From positions 1-64,000 of the forward strand of contig CAMTWK010000012.1 of assembly GCA_947085425.1 (NCBI GenBank): DNA of 64,000 nt, given 5' to 3'. The position numbers and the translations under genes were made by a program. Below the pieces are notes generated by a model. That model did no database searches, was not told the DNA's origin, and saw only the letters and a program-made list of their open reading frames with translations. Positions 9,130 to 17,833 of this stretch are shown here, in pieces. Position 1 is the stretch's first letter; each line of letters begins with the position of its first letter. Source of the stretch: UKL13-2 sp947085425 (GTDB lineage: Bacteria > Pseudomonadota > Gammaproteobacteria > Burkholderiales > Usitatibacteraceae).

Positions 9130-11934
9130 ATGAGTGAAGCATTGCAACGGCTTGATGTGTTGATGCCAGGTGAAAATCATGACCCGCTGCAGGCGGACAG
9201 TACATCTGCGGCGATGATCGAGCGTGTGCGCGAGCAGCAGTCGGCGTTGTTTTTGTTGATGAAGAGTGGGGTCCTCGGCCAGACCGAACAGGCGGCATTT
9301 AGTGCGCTGACGGAAATTTCTGCGGCGACGCTCGCCGTGGCGCGGGTTTCAATTTGGCTGTTTTCGCCGGATTGCGAGACTTTGGTACTGGCCGATTCTT
9401 ACAACGCCGCAAACAATACGCACGGTAACGGCATCACGCTTGAGGCATCGTCCTACCCCGCCTATTTTGAGGCGCTCAAATGGAATCGGGTGATTGCCGT
9501 GAGCGATGCGCAGGTCGATCCGCGCACCAGCGAATTTACCCGTGATTACCTGCTGCCCAACAATATTGTTTCGCTGATTGACGCCGGCATTTGGCAAATG
9601 GGCAACCGGGTTGGGGTCATCTGCGTGGAGTCGATCAATGCGCGGCGGCTGTGGACACCGGACGAGAAACAATTCGCCGCATCGATTGCCGATATTGTCG
9701 TAATTCATTTCGAAAATCGCAGCCGTTGTACTGCGCAGCAGCAACTGGCGCAGTCGCGGAATAGTTTTTCACAGGTTTTTGGCATGAGCCAGGACATGAT
9801 GGTAATCACCCGCCTGGCTGACGGCATCGTATTGGATGTGAACGAGGCCTTTTTCAAACAGACCGGCTATGCCACCGACGAGATCATCGGCAAGTCAGCG
9901 CGACAACTGGGACTGTGGGTGGATCCTGCCAAACGTGATGAGTGGTGGCAGTTGTTTACCCGTGACGGCGAAGTGCGCGCGCTGGAAGTGGAAATGCGGC
10001 ACAAATCCGGCGATATCCGCAGCCACCAGATTTCCTCCGAGTTGATTGAATTTGAAGGTGAACGTTGTGCCATCACCATCAGCCGTGATTTCACCGATGC
10101 CCGGCGTCAGGCGCGACTGGTGTTTGAAATCGCCCAGGGCGTGGCGGCATCAACCGGAGAAACATTTTTTCGATCGCTGGTGGAATGCCTGCTGAAGGCG
10201 CTCGACGCGGATCTGGCGTTTGTCGGCGAGATGAGCCCGTCGGATACGTCGAAGGTGGTCGCGATCGCCGTACACAACCGCGATGGGCCGGGACAGGCGT
10301 TTGCCTATGATCTGGCCGGTTCTCCGTGCCGTAACATCATCGACAAGGGTATTTGTGTGTATGCCAGCGATGTTGACAAGCTGTTTCCGCACGACTTGGC
10401 GCTAACCAAGAAAGGCATCCAGGGTTATGTCGGCGCACCCTTGCTCAACTCCGATGGCCAGGCACTCGGGTTAATTGCGGTGCTGTTCAAGCGGCCGATC
10501 GAGGACAGTGATATGGCGGTGCAGTTGATGCGCATTTTTTCGGTGCGGGCGTCGGTTGAGCTGGAGCGGCGTGACCAGTTTGCCCAATTGCAGTATCGCG
10601 CCTCGTACGATTTGCTCACCGGATTGGCCAATCGCACCACGCTGGAGGAGCGCATCGATCGGGACATCCGCGCTAGGCAAACACACCTGGCCGGGGCATC
10701 GGCGGCGGGCACACGTGCGGCCTTGTTGTTGATTGATCTGGATCGTTTCAAGGAAATCAATGCCACGCTCGGCCACGGTGTCGGCGACAAGGTGGTGGCG
10801 CGTATTGCAGCACGTTTGCAGAACGAGCAATTGGCCGGGGCGATCCGCGGTGCCGAAATTGCCCGCACCGGCGGCGACGAATTTGCGGTCTGGTTCGCCG
10901 GCAATACCGACTTCGGGCAAATTTCATTCGCGGTCTCGCGGCTGATGGATGCCATTACCGCGCCGCTGGATGTGGAAGGTTACCCGCTGGAGGTGGGGGC
11001 CAGCATTGGCATTGCCATCCATCCGGATAACGCAGACAGTGCCAGCAAATTATTGCGCTGCGCGGATATCGCCATGTACGAGGCAAAAAAACGCGGCAGT
11101 GGCATTGTTTATTACGATCAGACGCACGACCCGTATTCCCCGCAGCGGCTGACGTTGATGAGCCAGATCAGCCAGGCCGTGCGCGGCAAACAGTTTGAGG
11201 TTTTTTACCAGCCGCGCACCCATCTTGCCAACAGCCAGCCGGCCGGATTCGAAGCGCTGGTGCGATGGCGGCACCCACAGTTGGGGTTGTTGCTGCCGGG
11301 AAAATTCATTCCGCTGGCGGAATTGTCCGATGTGATTCGGCCGTTGACTTTCCATGTGCTCGATCAGGCGATTGGGCAACTGCGGCAATGGCAAGGCATC
11401 GGCAACGGATTGGCGGTGGTGGGGGTGAATCTTTCGGCGCGTAATTTGATGGATGATGAATGCGCCAATGTCATCCGTAAATTGCTCGACAAACACGCCG
11501 TGAACCCCGCTTTGCTCGAGCTGGAAATCACCGAGAGTGTCATCATTGCGGATCCGGAAAAAGCGCAGAAAACCCTGAATGACATTCACGCCATGGGCGT
11601 GCGCATCGCCATCGATGATTTTGGCACCGGCTTTTCCTCGCTCTCGCACTTGAAGCGGCTGCCGCTGCACGCGTTGAAAATCGACGTTTCCTTTGTCACC
11701 CATATGCTGCAAAACGCACAGGATGCAGCCATTGTGGAATCCATCATCTGCCTGGCGCACAGCCTGGGTCTGGGTGTCGTTGCCGAAGGCATCGAGGACC
11801 GCCAAACCGAAGCGCGGCTGCGGGCGCTGGGTTGTGACCAGGGGCAGGGGTTTTACATCGGTCGACCGTTGCCTGCGGAGGAGGCCACGGCGTGGCTGCT
11901 GGCGTGCCTTGATTCCGCACGGCAGCCGTCGTGA
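9130..11934 (+). CDS. GAF-PAS-GAF-GGDEF-EAL cyclic-di-GMP enzyme
   Basis: A cytoplasmic multidomain sensor of about 934 residues. A GAF domain (about 40-205) is followed by PAS (about 210-330), a second GAF (about 340-490), a GGDEF cyclase domain and an EAL phosphodiesterase domain. The motif GGDEF is intact near residue 581 and EAL (FEALVRW) near 708. ELEITES, DDFGTGFSSL and VVAEGIED complete the EAL active site. The inhibitory RxxD site just upstream of GGDEF reads RGAE, so product inhibition may be weak. No membrane segment is seen. The ATG at 9130 is preferred because GGGGAG lies 8 bases upstream; GTG 9121 and ATG 9124 are in frame alternatives. Confidence 0.9.
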   Translation: MSEALQRLDVLMPGENHDPLQADSTSAAMIERVREQQSALFLLMKSGVLGQTEQAAFSALTEISAATLAVARVSIWLFSPDCETLVLADSYNAANNTHGNGITLEASSYPAYFEALKWNRVIAVSDAQVDPRTSEFTRDYLLPNNIVSLIDAGIWQMGNRVGVICVESINARRLWTPDEKQFAASIADIVVIHFENRSRCTAQQQLAQSRNSFSQVFGMSQDMMVITRLADGIVLDVNEAFFKQTGYATDEIIGKSARQLGLWVDPAKRDEWWQLFTRDGEVRALEVEMRHKSGDIRSHQISSELIEFEGERCAITISRDFTDARRQARLVFEIAQGVAASTGETFFRSLVECLLKALDADLAFVGEMSPSDTSKVVAIAVHNRDGPGQAFAYDLAGSPCRNIIDKGICVYASDVDKLFPHDLALTKKGIQGYVGAPLLNSDGQALGLIAVLFKRPIEDSDMAVQLMRIFSVRASVELERRDQFAQLQYRASYDLLTGLANRTTLEERIDRDIRARQTHLAGASAAGTRAALLLIDLDRFKEINATLGHGVGDKVVARIAARLQNEQLAGAIRGAEIARTGGDEFAVWFAGNTDFGQISFAVSRLMDAITAPLDVEGYPLEVGASIGIAIHPDNADSASKLLRCADIAMYEAKKRGSGIVYYDQTHDPYSPQRLTLMSQISQAVRGKQFEVFYQPRTHLANSQPAGFEALVRWRHPQLGLLLPGKFIPLAELSDVIRPLTFHVLDQAIGQLRQWQGIGNGLAVVGVNLSARNLMDDECANVIRKLLDKHAVNPALLELEITESVIIADPEKAQKTLNDIHAMGVRIAIDDFGTGFSSLSHLKRLPLHALKIDVSFVTHMLQNAQDAAIVESIICLAHSLGLGVVAEGIEDRQTEARLRALGCDQGQGFYIGRPLPAEEATAWLLACLDSARQPS

Positions 11935-11954
11935 AACAGCCTCGGTCGGTCGGC

Positions 11955-12096
11955 GCGCCGACAGCCGCGCCAGCACTTTCCCGGCATGATCTTTGGTTTC
12001 GGGGGCATTGATGATGTCGGCGATCCATCCGCTTTTCATCGATGATGAAGGTTTGCCGAATGGCCATGCCGACCAGCGCCTTGGACTCCGGAGTGG
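11955..12096 (-). pseudogene. Remnant of a peroxiredoxin (Bcp/AhpC-type) C-terminus
   Basis: Reading the minus strand, one frame gives ESKALVGMAIRQTFIIDEK and, after a frame change, another gives GWIADIINAPETKDHAGKVL. Together they look like the last 45 residues of a thioredoxin-dependent peroxiredoxin: an R-x-TF-IID segment followed by TKDHA and VL. The N-terminal part with the peroxidatic cysteine is missing and a frameshift lies between the two halves. It is therefore a decayed fragment, abutting the fragment of an ABC transporter gene on the other strand. Confidence 0.65.
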
Positions 12097-12230
12097 GGAG
12101 GCCGCGATTCAAGCCGGTTTGTACAAGTTGATGGAAGGCAAAACCGTGGTGGCGATTGCCCACCTCCTGTCTACCTTTGCCGCCGTCAATCGTTTGATCG
12201 TGCCGGACCAAGGCCGCGTTGGAGATCAGC
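12081..12230 (+). pseudogene. Fragment duplicated from an ABC transporter ATPase gene
   Basis: This stretch repeats the end of the ABC transporter gene at 7131-9002, from Walker B onward: GLYKLMEGKTVVAIAH is recognisable. Bases 12117-12159 are identical to 8761-8803, while the flanks have diverged and a two-base insertion breaks the frame near 12095. It has no start or upstream domain and cannot be functional. The GGAG at 12221-12224, used as ribosome-binding site by the next gene, lies at the end of the fragment. Confidence 0.8.
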
Positions 12231-12863
12231 ATGAAATTATTGGGTAAAATTATCAGTCGATTGTTGCCTGGCGTGGTCGCCGCGAGCGCAGCCTGTTTTT
12301 ATTCCGTGGTTATCTCGGCAGCGGAATTGCCCGCATCCATAAATGCGCAAATCAACTCTTATCAGACGGTTATTCTTGTGCGTCACGCCGAAAGAGCGGA
12401 TGTGCAAAATAACGATCCGGGGCTATCACCAGCCGGTAAAATCCGCGCAATCGCCCTGGCGGAGACGTTGAAGGATGCGGGTGTCACGGCCATTCTCACA
12501 ACCGCCTTACAACGCACCATACAAACGGCACAGCCCATTGCCGCATTACGCCAGATTACGCCGCAAGTGGTGGCGTTACAGCGCACCGGGCAGGGTTCGC
12601 ATATCGATGCAGTGGTGGCCGCCATTCGTGCGCCTGATTTGGCTAAAAACGCTGTGGTTTTGGTGGTGGGGCACAGTAATACCGTACCTGCGATTGTCGG
12701 CGCGCTTGGCGGTCCGTCGTTACCAAATTTGTGTGAGTCAGATCACGCCAGCCTATTTATTTTGACCCTTGATACAGCCGGCGGCGCAAGGCTGATTCGT
12801 TCGCAATTTGGTCAGCCAAACCCGGAGGGTGCGCCGGCTGGCGCCGCTGTTACATGTAAATAG
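12231..12863 (+). CDS. Exported histidine phosphatase family protein
   Basis: A phosphoglycerate-mutase-like phosphatase of 210 residues. The catalytic histidine is in VRHAER and the second histidine in GHSNTVPAI. LSPAGKIRAIALAE and TTALQRTIQTAQ are the conserved segments between them. The N-terminus MKLLGKIISRLLPGVVAASA followed by a hydrophobic stretch looks like a signal peptide, so a periplasmic location is likely. The ATG at 12231 has GGAG six bases upstream. The size and the missing second domain resemble SixA-like or short acid-phosphatase-like proteins. The substrate is unknown. Confidence 0.85.
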   Translation: MKLLGKIISRLLPGVVAASAACFYSVVISAAELPASINAQINSYQTVILVRHAERADVQNNDPGLSPAGKIRAIALAETLKDAGVTAILTTALQRTIQTAQPIAALRQITPQVVALQRTGQGSHIDAVVAAIRAPDLAKNAVVLVVGHSNTVPAIVGALGGPSLPNLCESDHASLFILTLDTAGGARLIRSQFGQPNPEGAPAGAAVTCK

Positions 12864-12902
12864 TGATTCGATCCCAATGTGATTTTTTGCAGGCCAATCG
12901 CC

Positions 12903-12930
12903 TTGACATTTTTTCTGAAAAGAATATGTA
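12903..12930 (+). promoter_or_regulatory. Candidate sigma-70 promoter over the start of the serine hydrolase gene
   Basis: A perfect TTGACA (12903-12908) is followed after 16 bases by TATGTA (12925-12930). Initiation would fall near 12937, at or just after two of the in-frame ATG codons and next to the ATG at 12938. If real, the transcript would be nearly leaderless. This is a sequence match only. Confidence 0.4.
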
Positions 12931-14467
12931 TATGAATATGCTTTTTGTTGTAAATCGGACGATTGGAGGCGCGTTGGCGATATTGGTATCGTTGTTGAAT
13001 CCGGCTTATGCACAGACCGATTCCGACACCAGCAAGGCGGTGGCAGCAGCAGAGGCGTTTGTTGCGCTGATTGATGCGGGTAAATATGCCGAGTCTTGGG
13101 ATGGGGCCGCCGAAGCGTTTCGCAAAGCGGTGACGAAGGAGCAATGGCAAGCGGCTGCCGCGCAGGTGCAGGCGCAAGCTGGTAACAAGACATCGCGGGC
13201 CTTGATGGCTGGTGCCAATGCGCCCAAGGCCATGCGTAATGCGCAGGGTGAATTCATCGTTGTGCAATTTTCGTCAACATTCACAAAAATTCCGCACGTG
13301 ATTGAAATTGTTTCACCGATGCGTGATACGGACGGCGTGTTTCGCGTCTCGGGGTACTTCCTTCGGCCGGACAAGAGCCCGGCAGAAAAAGCAGCCGAAG
13401 CCGCCGCCGCTGTTTTGCCACCGAAGGCCAGTTTTTCAGACGAGGAAATAAAAACCATTCTGCGCGAGCGGATTGATATCGCCAAACGCGGTGTTGGCAT
13501 TGTTGTTGGACTGATTGATGAAAAAGGTACGCGGATTATTAGTTATGGCAAATCCGCTGTGGATGCCGACAAGCCGGTTGATGGCAATTCGCTGTTTGAG
13601 ATTGGTTCAATCACAAAAACTTTCACGGCGATTGTGTTGGCGGATATGGCCGCGCGTGGTGAGGTGAGTTTGGATGATCCGATTGGCAAATATTTGCCAA
13701 AGTCCGTCAAAACGCCAGTCGTCAATGGCAAACAAATCACACTCGAGCAGCTTGCCAGACATACATCCGGCTTGCCGCGTCTGCCGCTTAATTTCAAGCC
13801 AAAAGATAACGCCAATCCCTATGCTGATTATTCTGTCGCACAGTTGTATGAATTCTTGAATGGTTACGAACCGACCGAGCCGTTCGGGGTGGTCACGGCG
13901 TACTCAAATTTTGGCACGGGATTACTTGGGCATATTTTGGCGTTACGCGCGGGTACCGATTACGACGCATTGGTGCGCACAAGAATTTTGCAGCCGCTCA
14001 AAATGGACAGCACTGGTATTACATTGACGCCACCGTTGCAATCGCGTTTGGCCACCGGTCACAATGGTCAAAAGGCCGTTGTCCATTGGGATATGCCCAC
14101 CCTGGCGGGGGCCGGTGCGTTGCGCTCGAGTGTAAATGATATGCTGAAGTACCTCGCCACCAATATGGGACTGACCACCGGGCTGGATAACAAATTGATG
14201 GCGGCAATTTCACGTACACACCGTATCGAGGCGGACAAAGCCAAGCCGGATCCAGGCATTGGTTTGGGTTGGTTCCTGACCAAGAGTTTTGAAAATAACG
14301 TCATTGGTCATGGCGGGGGAACCGGCGGTTTTCAATCCTATGTCGCGTTTGAGCCGCAACGCAAACGCGGTGTGGTGGTGCTGTCCAATTCCAACACCGA
14401 GGTGTCGGACATTGCCATTCATTTGCTCGACAGTCGTATGTTGGTCACAAAATATCCCGCGCAATAG
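12926..14467 (+). CDS. DUF4019 plus class C beta-lactamase-fold serine hydrolase
   Basis: About 513 residues. After a hydrophobic export signal ending near AYAQ, residues about 30-150 match DUF4019 (AFVALIDAGKYAESWD, FSSTFTKIPHVIEIV). Residues about 165-510 are a beta-lactamase/transpeptidase-like domain with the SxxK motif in GSITKTFTAIVL, the YxN motif in TAYSNFGTGLLGH and HGGGTGGF in place of KTG. Such enzymes are usually esterases or D-aminopeptidases rather than antibiotic-resistance enzymes. The start may be ATG 12926, 12932 or 12938. An in-frame codon overlapping the previous stop at 12863 is less attractive because it would place a charged leader before the signal. Confidence 0.85.
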   Translation: MYMNMLFVVNRTIGGALAILVSLLNPAYAQTDSDTSKAVAAAEAFVALIDAGKYAESWDGAAEAFRKAVTKEQWQAAAAQVQAQAGNKTSRALMAGANAPKAMRNAQGEFIVVQFSSTFTKIPHVIEIVSPMRDTDGVFRVSGYFLRPDKSPAEKAAEAAAAVLPPKASFSDEEIKTILRERIDIAKRGVGIVVGLIDEKGTRIISYGKSAVDADKPVDGNSLFEIGSITKTFTAIVLADMAARGEVSLDDPIGKYLPKSVKTPVVNGKQITLEQLARHTSGLPRLPLNFKPKDNANPYADYSVAQLYEFLNGYEPTEPFGVVTAYSNFGTGLLGHILALRAGTDYDALVRTRILQPLKMDSTGITLTPPLQSRLATGHNGQKAVVHWDMPTLAGAGALRSSVNDMLKYLATNMGLTTGLDNKLMAAISRTHRIEADKAKPDPGIGLGWFLTKSFENNVIGHGGGTGGFQSYVAFEPQRKRGVVVLSNSNTEVSDIAIHLLDSRMLVTKYPAQ

Positions 14468-14581
14468 TTTTCCCGTCGAGCAGCACTGGTCTCGGCCAAT
14501 GATTGGGCCGGCTGTTACAAATTAACAAAATTTCAAAGTTCCAATGTAAGGACGTTGATCGACTGCGACTGGCTTCAAAAA

Positions 14582-14619
14582 AAAACGTCTCGCCGGATGT
14601 TTCGCCGGCGAGACGTTTT
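14582..14619. terminator. Bidirectional terminator between convergent genes
   Basis: A perfect 15-bp stem (14582-14596 with 14605-14619, core CGTCTCGCCGG) and 8-base loop is flanked by an A-run on the left and a T-run (14622-14627) on the right. It can end transcription from both the serine hydrolase gene and the reductase gene. Confidence 0.9.
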
Positions 14620-14649
14620 GATTTTTTGTGGCCCTTCGTAGCCTTCTTG

Positions 14650-16662
14650 TTACCAGTGAATGCCCTGCGTAATCTGCGCAAACGCCAAGGCTTCCGGTGT
14701 CATCTCGGCATCTTTTCCGGCCTCGCCTTTTTTACCCTGTGCGGCGGTTGAATCAGGGAACATACGGAAGGCGGCGTTCAAGATAATTTTGGTCAGTTTC
14801 GGCGACACGGCGTGTAACACCGCGCCGGCAATCCCCAGGCGGGTGGCAATACGCACAGGCTTGTAGACAATCGCTTCCACCACCAGATCGGCGGCTTGTT
14901 CAGGCGACAGTGTCGGCACCGAATTGTACATTTTGGTCGGCGCGATCATCGGTGTGCGCACCAGCGGCATATTGATGGTGGTGAAATGAATATTGTCATC
15001 AACAAACTCAGACGCAGCACAGCCTGCAAATGCGTCCAGTGCGGCTTTGGAGGCGACGTAGGCAGAGAAGCGCGGTGCCTGGGTCAATACACCAATTGAG
15101 GAAATATTGATGATCTGGCCGCCTTTTTGTTTCATCATCGACGGCAAGAAACCCATGATGAGTCGTAACGAGCCGAAATAATTGAGCGACATGGTGCGTT
15201 CAAAATCATGAAACCGCTCAAACGAATTGGCGATGCCGCGACGAATCGAACGGCCGGCATTGTTGACCAAATAATGACAGGTGCCAAAGTCTTTCAATAC
15301 GGCCGCGACCAGTTTGTCGCAATCTTCCAGGCTGGAAAGATCACACGAATAAAATTTCGCGGTGCCGCCGGCGGCTTTGATTTTGGCGAGTGTATCTTTG
15401 GCTTTTTCTGGATCGCGGGCAACAATGACCACATTGGCACCGGCTTCAGCCATTTTGAGGGCGGTGGCTTCACCGATTCCCGAAGTGCCGCCGGTCACGA
15501 CCACCACTTTGCCTTCAACCTTGCCGCGCAAGGTGCGGTCAATAAACAAATCCGGATCAAGATTACGTTCCCAATAATCCCACAAGCGCCATGAATATTC
15601 CGGCAACTTGGGAACGCTAATGCCCGAACCCTTGAGTGCTTTGACGGTATCGCGGTTGTCAAACTTTGTTGGATAGGAAATGAAGGTGAAAACATCGCGC
15701 GGAATACCCAAATCGTTGAGGATTTGGTTACGCGCACGGCGCACCGGTGCCACCGACATCAAGCCTTGCAGCACATATTCCGGCATGAAGCTGAACATTT
15801 TGGCGTTCAGGCGCATGGTCATCTGTGGCGCATGTGCGTCCTTGGCAAACATATTCAGAATTTCACCGATACGCATCGGCTCCGGATCGGTCAAATGGAA
15901 ACAGCCACCATCGAGCCCTTTTTTGTGCGCGATGTAATCCATGGCATCAACCACATAATCGACCGGCACGATGTTGATGCGGCCACCTTCGATGCCGACA
16001 GTTGGCATCCATTGCGGCAACATCTTGCGCATTTTCTGGATGAGCTTGAAAAAATAATACGGGCCGTCAATCTTGTCGATTTCGCCGGTTTTAGAATGGC
16101 CCACCACCATGCCGGGGCGGTAAACGCGCCAGGGTACGGTGCATTCGTTGCGCACGATGGCTTCGCTGTCGTGTTTGGTACGGAAGTAGGGGTGATCAAG
16201 TTCTTCGGCTTCTTCAAACATGTCTTCACGGAAGGTGCCATCGTACAAACCAGCAGCGGCAATCGAGGACGTGTGATGAAAACAACCGGCTTTGATGGCC
16301 GCAGCGAGTTCAACGGCGTTGCGGGTACCGTCAATATTGGCGGTCTGCTGGCTCACGGCATCGGCGGCCATATCGTAGATCGCGGCAAGATGGAAAAAAT
16401 GTTTGACCTTGCCTTTGAGTTTGGTCTGATCAGCGGCGGCCAAGCCCAGTTTGGCTTTGCCAAGATCGCCAACTAGCGGTATCACGCGTTTTTGGGTTTT
16501 GGGATCCAGCCCCCACCAGGCAATCGTTGCGTCTAGTTTTTTGACAGATTGTTTGCGAACCAAAACGTAAATGGGTCCGGCTTTGCCGTTGTCGCGCTTT
16601 AACAAATTGGCGACCAAAAATTTGCCGACAAATCCGGTCGCGCCAGTGACGAAATAGGTCAT
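14650..16662 (-). CDS. Fatty acyl-CoA reductase-type double SDR protein
   Basis: A 670-residue fusion of two Rossmann reductase domains. Residues 1 to about 370 form an extended SDR/NAD-binding-4 domain (TYFVTGATGFVG, YFRTK as the Tyr-Lys pair). Residues about 385-640 form a classical SDR (VVVVTGGTSGIG, NNAG, YVASK). This order is that of the long bacterial fatty acyl-CoA/fatty aldehyde reductases of wax-ester producers such as Marinobacter. They reduce acyl-CoA to fatty alcohol with NADPH. The ATG at 16662 follows GAGGAAAA; a TTG five codons earlier overlaps that site and is rejected. The wax ester synthase, acyl-CoA-binding protein and FadD in this window support the role. Another lipid reductase role remains possible. 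Confidence 0.85.
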   Translation of the reverse strand: MTYFVTGATGFVGKFLVANLLKRDNGKAGPIYVLVRKQSVKKLDATIAWWGLDPKTQKRVIPLVGDLGKAKLGLAAADQTKLKGKVKHFFHLAAIYDMAADAVSQQTANIDGTRNAVELAAAIKAGCFHHTSSIAAAGLYDGTFREDMFEEAEELDHPYFRTKHDSEAIVRNECTVPWRVYRPGMVVGHSKTGEIDKIDGPYYFFKLIQKMRKMLPQWMPTVGIEGGRINIVPVDYVVDAMDYIAHKKGLDGGCFHLTDPEPMRIGEILNMFAKDAHAPQMTMRLNAKMFSFMPEYVLQGLMSVAPVRRARNQILNDLGIPRDVFTFISYPTKFDNRDTVKALKGSGISVPKLPEYSWRLWDYWERNLDPDLFIDRTLRGKVEGKVVVVTGGTSGIGEATALKMAEAGANVVIVARDPEKAKDTLAKIKAAGGTAKFYSCDLSSLEDCDKLVAAVLKDFGTCHYLVNNAGRSIRRGIANSFERFHDFERTMSLNYFGSLRLIMGFLPSMMKQKGGQIINISSIGVLTQAPRFSAYVASKAALDAFAGCAASEFVDDNIHFTTINMPLVRTPMIAPTKMYNSVPTLSPEQAADLVVEAIVYKPVRIATRLGIAGAVLHAVSPKLTKIILNAAFRMFPDSTAAQGKKGEAGKDAEMTPEALAFAQITQGIHW

Positions 16663-17056
16663 GGTGATTTTCCTCAAAGATCGTTATAGGTTTGTTGTTT
16701 TGCGCATGCGGATCAATCTGCACGGCGCGACGTAAAGGGAGTTCATACGCCAGTTTACACCGGCATCGCGTCGTGGCGAAGTGGGTGATCAGTCGGCTAC
16801 CGTACTGCCAGCCTGCTGCGCGGGCAGCTGTAATGGGCCATTGGGTGGTGTCGGGTGGCATTGGGTGGTATGCAAAAGTCTATTCTGGTGGCAATTTTCC
16901 AGATCATTCTGGCTGGAAACGTCCGCCAATAGTGCACTTTCATTTTTATATGATCGTCGCTTTAGTGTGAAAACTCTAATGGTGCGCTTTACACTGAATC
17001 CAATCGACCAAACAACCCGTTACTCAATCCATTCATCAACGCAAAAGGAGAATCAA
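16663..17056. other. Divergent intergenic region between reductase and phasin genes
   Basis: No gene is seen in these 394 bases. They must hold the promoters of the reductase (minus) and the phasin (plus). A direct repeat of ATTGGGTGGT occurs at 16840-16849 and 16860-16869. The palindromic element shared with the other phasin gene lies at 16963-16980. Confidence 0.6.
16963..16980 (+). promoter_or_regulatory. Putative operator shared by both phasin genes
   Basis: The 18 bases TAGTGTGAAAACTCTAAT recur with a single change upstream of the second phasin gene (41974-41991, minus strand). The core AGTGT-4-ACTCT is an imperfect inverted repeat, and the terminal TCTAAT could serve as a -10 element. 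It begins 94 bases before the phasin start. This suggests a common repressor or activator, for example a PhaR-like or TetR-family protein. The regulator itself is inference. Confidence 0.55.
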
Positions 17057-17641
17057 ATGGCCAAGAAAATCAGCAAGCGTGTTAACGCTGCCGCCAGCCG
17101 GAAAACAAAATCAACTGCCATGACCGCCAGCAAAAAAATCCATGTCAAAGTGACACCACGCAGTGTCGCAATGGCCGGTATTGGTGCCGGTGCGACCGCA
17201 GTGGAACGTGCCCAAGGTGAGGCAATAAAAATCTACACGGCGATTGCAAAACAAGCCGATGCCTTGCGCAGCATGACGGCTGAGGCGGCCGAAAAACTCG
17301 CCGCTAAAACCGGCTTGTATGTGCGTGAAGGCAAAAAAATACAGGTGCAAGCAGCATCCATGGCCCAAGCCAGCGCAGATGCCACAGCCAAAGAAGTCAA
17401 GGCATTTGCCAAAAAGAGCAAAAAAGCCTTAAAGGCCAGTGTTGTAAAAACGGTCGATGCGACAATTGCCAATGCCAAAGATGGTGTCACCCAATTGGAG
17501 CATGTTTTCGAATCGCGGGTTGCCAAAACGCTGAATACGTTTGGTGTGCCGTCGGCCCACAACGTTCGCGAATTGCAAACGCGGATGGCGGATTTGCAAA
17601 AAGCCTTGAACCAGCTTAACAAACGCAGTCTGCTTGCGTAA
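17057..17641 (+). CDS. Phasin family protein, PHA granule-associated
   Basis: A 194-residue protein made of long amphipathic helices rich in Ala and Lys, without signal peptide or membrane span. A basic N-terminal tail (residues 1-45, SKRVNAAASRKTKSTAMTAS) precedes a phasin-like helical region. The segment VTQLEHVFESRVAKTLNTFG parallels DKLEQVFEARVHKSLNRLG of the second phasin at 41322-41891, so the two are homologous. Phasins coat polyhydroxyalkanoate granules and control their size. The ATG has AAGGAG seven bases upstream. The gene lies between the acyl-CoA reductase and the patatin gene, within a storage-lipid block. Coating of wax or triacylglycerol inclusions is an alternative. Confidence 0.85.
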   Translation: MAKKISKRVNAAASRKTKSTAMTASKKIHVKVTPRSVAMAGIGAGATAVERAQGEAIKIYTAIAKQADALRSMTAEAAEKLAAKTGLYVREGKKIQVQAASMAQASADATAKEVKAFAKKSKKALKASVVKTVDATIANAKDGVTQLEHVFESRVAKTLNTFGVPSAHNVRELQTRMADLQKALNQLNKRSLLA

Positions 17642-17701
17642 TCAATACGATGCGCCAAATTGAATATTTCGCAACGCGTTGCGGAAATTCAATCGGCGAT
17701 A

Positions 17702-17742
17702 AAATGGGGTTCATTATTTTTAAGTGAGCCCCATTTGTTTTT
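17702..17742 (+). terminator. Terminator after the phasin gene
   Basis: A 12-bp stem (AAATGGGGTTCA at 17702-17713 with TGAGCCCCATTT at 17725-17736, one mismatch) is followed by TTTTT at 17738-17742. A second hairpin around 17659-17694, built on TTTCGCAACG/CGTTGCGGAAA, lies just upstream without a T-run. Confidence 0.8.
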
Positions 17743-17833
17743 GGAGCGTGTTGCGCGGGAATAAGTTAATAACGATGTTGTCATGGATGGTTCTTGTTTT
17801 GGATTGTCCACATGGCAACACATTGGAGTACAC

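Noticed and set aside
11050..12039. 329-codon minus-strand frame overlapping the end of the GGDEF-EAL gene
   Set aside because: Most of it is antisense to EAL coding sequence; only the first 30 codons carry the peroxiredoxin remnant.
14896..16476. Long plus-strand frames opposite the acyl-CoA reductase gene
   Set aside because: They are shadows of the minus-strand gene, whose motifs are unambiguous.
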